Below are positions 5,927 through 8,504 of a stretch of 8,504 bases of DNA, piece by piece (position 1 is the first letter of the stretch; every line of letters starts with the position of its first letter). The notes beneath the pieces are model-generated. The model did no database searches. It was not told the origin of the DNA and saw only the letters and a list, made by a program, of their open reading frames with translations. This DNA is from Puniceicoccales bacterium (GTDB lineage: Bacteria > Verrucomicrobiota > Verrucomicrobiia > Opitutales > JAIRKQ01), in assembly GCA_031270385.1 (NCBI GenBank), contig JAISXS010000084.1, positions 1-8,504 on the forward strand, read 5' to 3'. The position numbers and the translations under genes were made by a program.

Positions 5927-8022
5927 CAAAAATCCAATAATTTTATGTGCCAATTGAACTGCACCCTATCTTCCCTCCGCGCCATTTCCCGCAGCGTGAT
6001 GCCAATGTCCGCCCGCCACGAATCCCATAGCGTCGTCGACACACTGAATCGTTGGCTTGTAAATTTCCTAATTTGGGCATCGTAATGCTCCTCGATTGAC
6101 AGCGATGTCAGCGATGACAAGTTGAATGTGAATTTCATTGCGCACTGGTTCGTCGTCCCAGTTTCCGCATTCAAATAATTCGTGGTAAACGTTGCTTCCC
6201 AAAAATCGCCATCGTGAATTGACGTCGATATTTTCAGCTGTCGCAGGGAACCATTTGCCGGATCGATCCTGCCGTAGGCGTCAAAATTTAGCCATTCTAC
6301 TGGGTATATCCCGAGCAGCAGATGCGTATTTTGGAATTTTTTCTGCCATTTTGCTGAAAAACGGTCGTAGTCTTGCCTAAAAAGAACGTCTTGCAAAACA
6401 TCGAAACGCATCAACTTCCTCGGCGTATAATTACCGGATTTTGTGTACAAATTATTGCGTACTCCCACGCGCAACATGTTCTGCTTCGGCAAATTATCCA
6501 CATTGCGCATGTCACCAAGGTCAATGGATGGAATCTCTACATTGAAAAAATCTGTGTCCAACCACGGGATATCATCCCTGATGTTGTCCGATGGAATCAC
6601 GCGGTACTGGATTACGGGATTTATGGTATGCTTCAATCCGTCTATGCCAAACGTTTCGTTGCAATAGTCCCACTGGCCGTAAAATTTAAAGTCCACATCG
6701 ACACCTCCCTGAATGAGAGCTTTGCCCTTCGTTTTATCGCCTGAATTTCCGTGGTACAGAATTCCACGAGTACCTAAGATCGGCTTCACCGTTACAAAGT
6801 CATCGTAGACCAGCGGTAACGATACGCCGTAGTACGCATCCGAACGGAAGCTGTTAACTTCGTCGAGATTAAGCTTGTCGATCCCGCGTAAACCGGCGAT
6901 TGATAAGTGAGCGTTGTGCACGAGGTCGGTATCGAGGACTTTCGTCGGCAGATAATCTACCCTCACTTCTGGAAGTCTCCGGGTAGTTGGAAAAAATTTA
7001 TTCGGCTGGAATCGTCCAAATGCGGAAATTATATAATTTTCTCCCCGATAGGCGACCTCGGCAAAGGAATCCGCTCGCTGATTGTCCTCGTACCACGATT
7101 TTCTAAAATCTCGTTCGACCTCAGAATCGCTCAAATACTGCACGCGTGAGATTATATCAATTTTATCGCCATAGTGTTGCCTGTGACTGAATTCGATGAA
7201 TCCCCTCCTTTTCGAAATTTGATCACCGAGAACATCTGTCCCACGTACTTTATCACCTCCTTTGTCGCTGATGCCAGCAATTTTTAGTTCCGTCGCGAAG
7301 CAATTGTCTGGTGAATTGTTTTTCAGCTTCAACGCCGGACCGAACAAAAACCCACGCCTAGTGTAAACATCGAACATGCCACCGAATTTTATGCCATCTT
7401 TTATGCCGATGTAGACGTCGTTTTGTAAAAATATACCACTGGATTTGTCGATTCCGAAATTTTGTTCCGCGAAAAATGGACGATCCGACATTTCAACTTC
7501 GATCCCAGGTAAATAAAGCACTGGAATACGCCCTATTTTTAATTTTGTCCCCTCGGCCCGCAGCACATTGCCCTTAATGGTGAAATTTTTCGCCACAATG
7601 GATGGTGCAAATGATTTACTCGGGTCACTGAAAAACACAGTTCCGTCACTGCCGGTTTGCCTATCCTGGAATATGTCGACATTTTTCGCAAAAAAATAAT
7701 AACCATCGACGCTCACCTTTGCTGATTCGGCGTGGGCAATATCGTTTTGCAGATCGTAATACAAATAATCTCCAATAGCGTAGTACTTACCGTTGTCAAT
7801 TTTGACATTTCCGCTTGCGATCGCCATTGATTTTTCCTTTTGAAACCTGATTTCATCGGCTTGTATTACGAAATCTTCCACGGAAATCTTCGCATCGCCC
7901 CTGGCAATTAATTCACCCGCGCTCTCAGTGTATTCTATCGGCTCAATGGAGCTTATTTCAAAGGCCTTTAGAACGGTTAACGTGCAAACTAGCATCGATA
8001 CCAACAAAAATTTCTTCGACAC
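5926..8022 (-). CDS. lptD: LPS-assembly outer membrane protein LptD
   Basis: LptD (OstA/Imp) is the outer-membrane beta-barrel that, with LptE, inserts lipopolysaccharide into the outer leaflet. The open frame starts at a GTG at 8088 (720 residues), but the sequence VSKKFLLVSMLVCTLTVLKA, from the GTG at 8022, is a good signal peptide (two Lys, hydrophobic core, A at the cleavage site), so I start there (698 residues). No start has a good Shine-Dalgarno. The OstA-like N-domain (about 25-140: ARGDAKISVEDFVIQADEI, then SGNVKI, YAIGDYLYYDL) should form the periplasmic jellyroll. The rest is barrel-like alternating strands, ending in a terminal Phe as BAM substrates do. The mature part has only three scattered Cys and no adjacent pair, so the E. 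coli-type disulfides are absent. It overlaps miaA. Slightly short for the family (about 700-800). Confidence 0.9.
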   Translation of the reverse strand: MSKKFLLVSMLVCTLTVLKAFEISSIEPIEYTESAGELIARGDAKISVEDFVIQADEIRFQKEKSMAIASGNVKIDNGKYYAIGDYLYYDLQNDIAHAESAKVSVDGYYFFAKNVDIFQDRQTGSDGTVFFSDPSKSFAPSIVAKNFTIKGNVLRAEGTKLKIGRIPVLYLPGIEVEMSDRPFFAEQNFGIDKSSGIFLQNDVYIGIKDGIKFGGMFDVYTRRGFLFGPALKLKNNSPDNCFATELKIAGISDKGGDKVRGTDVLGDQISKRRGFIEFSHRQHYGDKIDIISRVQYLSDSEVERDFRKSWYEDNQRADSFAEVAYRGENYIISAFGRFQPNKFFPTTRRLPEVRVDYLPTKVLDTDLVHNAHLSIAGLRGIDKLNLDEVNSFRSDAYYGVSLPLVYDDFVTVKPILGTRGILYHGNSGDKTKGKALIQGGVDVDFKFYGQWDYCNETFGIDGLKHTINPVIQYRVIPSDNIRDDIPWLDTDFFNVEIPSIDLGDMRNVDNLPKQNMLRVGVRNNLYTKSGNYTPRKLMRFDVLQDVLFRQDYDRFSAKWQKKFQNTHLLLGIYPVEWLNFDAYGRIDPANGSLRQLKISTSIHDGDFWEATFTTNYLNAETGTTNQCAMKFTFNLSSLTSLSIEEHYDAQIRKFTSQRFSVSTTLWDSWRADIGITLREMARREDRVQFNWHIKLLDF

Positions 8023-8108
8023 GCAGGGGCAATATGCATAATCCACTACCCCTTGGAAACAAAAAACTGGCACAGCCGGGAAAATCACGCCCGAACGACG
8101 CCACTAGG

Positions 8109-8177
8109 TTACGTGGCGAAAATGGCGACAAACAGCGCACAGAAGAACGAAACGAAGCAAGCCCTCAACAGAAACAT
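8109..8177 (-). other. 22-codon hydrophobic mini-ORF upstream of lptD
   Basis: ATG at 8177-8175 overlaps the TGA of the preceding gene fragment (TGATG), the same arrangement as lptD-miaA. The peptide starts MFLLRACFVSFF and ends VAIFAT; it has one Arg followed by one membrane-spanning stretch, like a lone signal anchor. AAGG lies two bases before the ATG, too close for a good Shine-Dalgarno. It ends 86 bp before the chosen lptD start. It could be a small membrane protein, a decayed LptC-like N-terminal anchor, or a leader relaying ribosomes. Not recognised. Confidence 0.3.
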
Positions 8178-8254
8178 CACCTTACAATGTCGCAGGATGA
8201 GATTCCAACGACGTCGCACGCTTCTGGATGTTGAACTAAACGCCCTGAGGTATT
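8177..8254 (-). pseudogene. C-terminal 25 codons of a gene cut by the IS
   Basis: A minus-strand frame reads 25 coding-like residues (NTSGRLVQHPEACDVVGISS, then CDIVR) and stops at 8179-8177. It begins exactly at the IS end at 8255, so it appears to be the last part of a gene interrupted by the IS insertion; the rest would lie beyond the IS, outside the window. The frame also stays open into the IS terminal repeat up to an ATG at 8281, so a 34-codon hybrid ORF exists. Too short to name. Its stop overlaps the next mini-ORF's start, which supports the view that the two were once an operon pair with lptD downstream. Confidence 0.4.
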
Positions 8255-8369
8255 TATAGTTGTTTTATTTGAGAAAAGCATTCTATCTGACGGTGTTTAG
8301 CGGCAGAATTCCCATTCTTTGGAACGAGAGATATGCTTTTTTCGGATAAGATAACTATAGCAATTCCCC

Positions 8370-8397
8370 TTGACGAGGGCGTTTAAAAATATAGTAG
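8370..8397 (+). promoter_or_regulatory. Weak candidate promoter of the transposase
   Basis: TTGACG (8370-8375) is a good -35, but the best -10 candidates are TATAGT at 8390-8395 (14-bp spacer, short) or TAGTAG at 8392-8397 (16-bp spacer, poor match). Either would place the start close to the ATG at 8409. Plausible only as a weak promoter, as is usual for transposases. Confidence 0.3.
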
Positions 8398-8408
8398 GTA
8401 AGAGCGAG

Positions 8409-8504
8409 ATGTACTATTCGAATGATCTGAGGGAAAAGGTAGTAAAGTATTTCGAGAATCACAGAGCGAAGGAAACGAGCGAAGTGTTTGGCGTTGGAGT
8501 GAGG
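8409..8504 (+). CDS. IS630-family transposase, N-terminal part
   Basis: An ATG at 8409 opens 32 codons that run off the window: MYYSNDLREKVVKYF, then EN.RAKETSEVFGVGVR. This is the N-terminal helix-turn-helix of IS630-type transposases (typically M.YS.DLR.KVV..., then a recognition helix following ...A...F.V...), which binds the terminal repeats. The DDE catalytic domain would follow outside the window. A purine-rich GAGCGAG precedes the start directly and AAGAG lies slightly further upstream. The DNA runs on the opposite strand to every other gene here. Whether the gene is intact or split by a programmed frameshift, as in some IS630 members, cannot be seen. Confidence 0.8.
   Translation, partial: MYYSNDLREKVVKYFENHRAKETSEVFGVGVR

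Larger units (their letters stand above)
8255..8504 (+). mobile_element. IS630-type insertion sequence, left part
   Basis: The element starts at a TA (8255-8256, TATAGTTG...) and carries a terminal repeat shared in direct orientation with the MITE at 3815 (42 of 49 positions). About 150 bp of non-coding end precedes the transposase ATG; this is long for the family and includes the block that forms the MITE's inner palindrome. The element runs off the right edge, so its other end, length and intactness cannot be judged. The transposase N-terminus fits IS630, whose members duplicate TA. It points away from lptD. Confidence 0.8.

Noticed and set aside
5926..5953. TTG at 5953 as miaA start
   Set aside because: It would add nine residues encoded entirely within the lptD end; the ATG in the TGATG overlap has a Shine-Dalgarno-like GGA and gives a normal N-terminus.
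8023..8088. GTG at 8088 as lptD start
   Set aside because: It would put 22 extra residues, with Asp and two Cys, before the signal peptide. The GTG at 8022 gives a standard n-region and hydrophobic core, although neither start has a good ribosome binding site.
8034..8259. Two overlapping plus-strand ORFs of about 66-68 codons upstream of lptD
   Set aside because: No ribosome binding site, basic low-information translations, and they overlap the lptD signal peptide region and the gene fragment with the better coding look.
1..8504. tRNA, rRNA or riboswitch genes
   Set aside because: No cloverleaf-type pattern with TTCRA and CCA-proximal stem, and no rRNA-like stretch, was found by eye. No conserved riboswitch core was recognised in the two gaps.

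Overview
The window looks like a chromosomal segment of a Gram-negative, moderately AT-rich bacterium. All five complete housekeeping or transport genes and one partial gene are read from the minus strand, so the genetic order runs from right to left. An outer-membrane LPS translocon protein (LptD) shows a diderm envelope. The MiaA P-loop (GCTAVGKT) with its SCDSLLVY motif, a CdsA signature ending PGIGG..DLTD, and a mutarotase-like gene next to miaA recall Verrucomicrobiota (Opitutia-like) proteins. This placement comes from remembered family features and is tentative.

Right edge (8255-8504): the left end of an IS630-type insertion sequence. It has a terminal repeat that begins at a TA, about 150 bp of non-coding end, and the first 32 codons of a plus-strand transposase. 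It abuts a 25-codon remnant of a minus-strand gene whose TGA overlaps the ATG of a 22-residue hydrophobic mini-ORF. Next come lptD and miaA, joined by a TGATG stop/start overlap, and then a mutarotase-fold protein whose usual catalytic residues seem to be lost. A 13-codon ORF between miaA and the mutarotase-like gene resembles the C-terminus of LptD.

Middle (3615-4120): about 500 bp without a recognisable gene. It holds a 271-bp MITE (3815-4085), a non-autonomous relative of the IS at the right edge, with 45-bp terminal inverted repeats and a nested internal palindrome. It also holds a coding-looking relic that the MITE abuts, and a candidate promoter that would make uppS nearly leaderless.

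Left (1-3614): uppS and cdsA are directly abutting (TAGATG). They are followed by two tandem AGCS-family sodium/amino-acid symporter genes separated by a single base. The second has unusual substitutions in the core transport motif and runs off the window. These four genes are probably one transcription unit.

Functionally the window combines envelope biogenesis (undecaprenyl diphosphate for peptidoglycan and O-antigen carriers, CDP-diacylglycerol for phospholipids, LPS export), tRNA A37 modification and amino-acid uptake. I see no defence system, CRISPR array, tRNA or rRNA. The most distinctive content is the IS630/MITE pair that brackets the lptD-miaA block, and the gene fragments at the edges of both elements.
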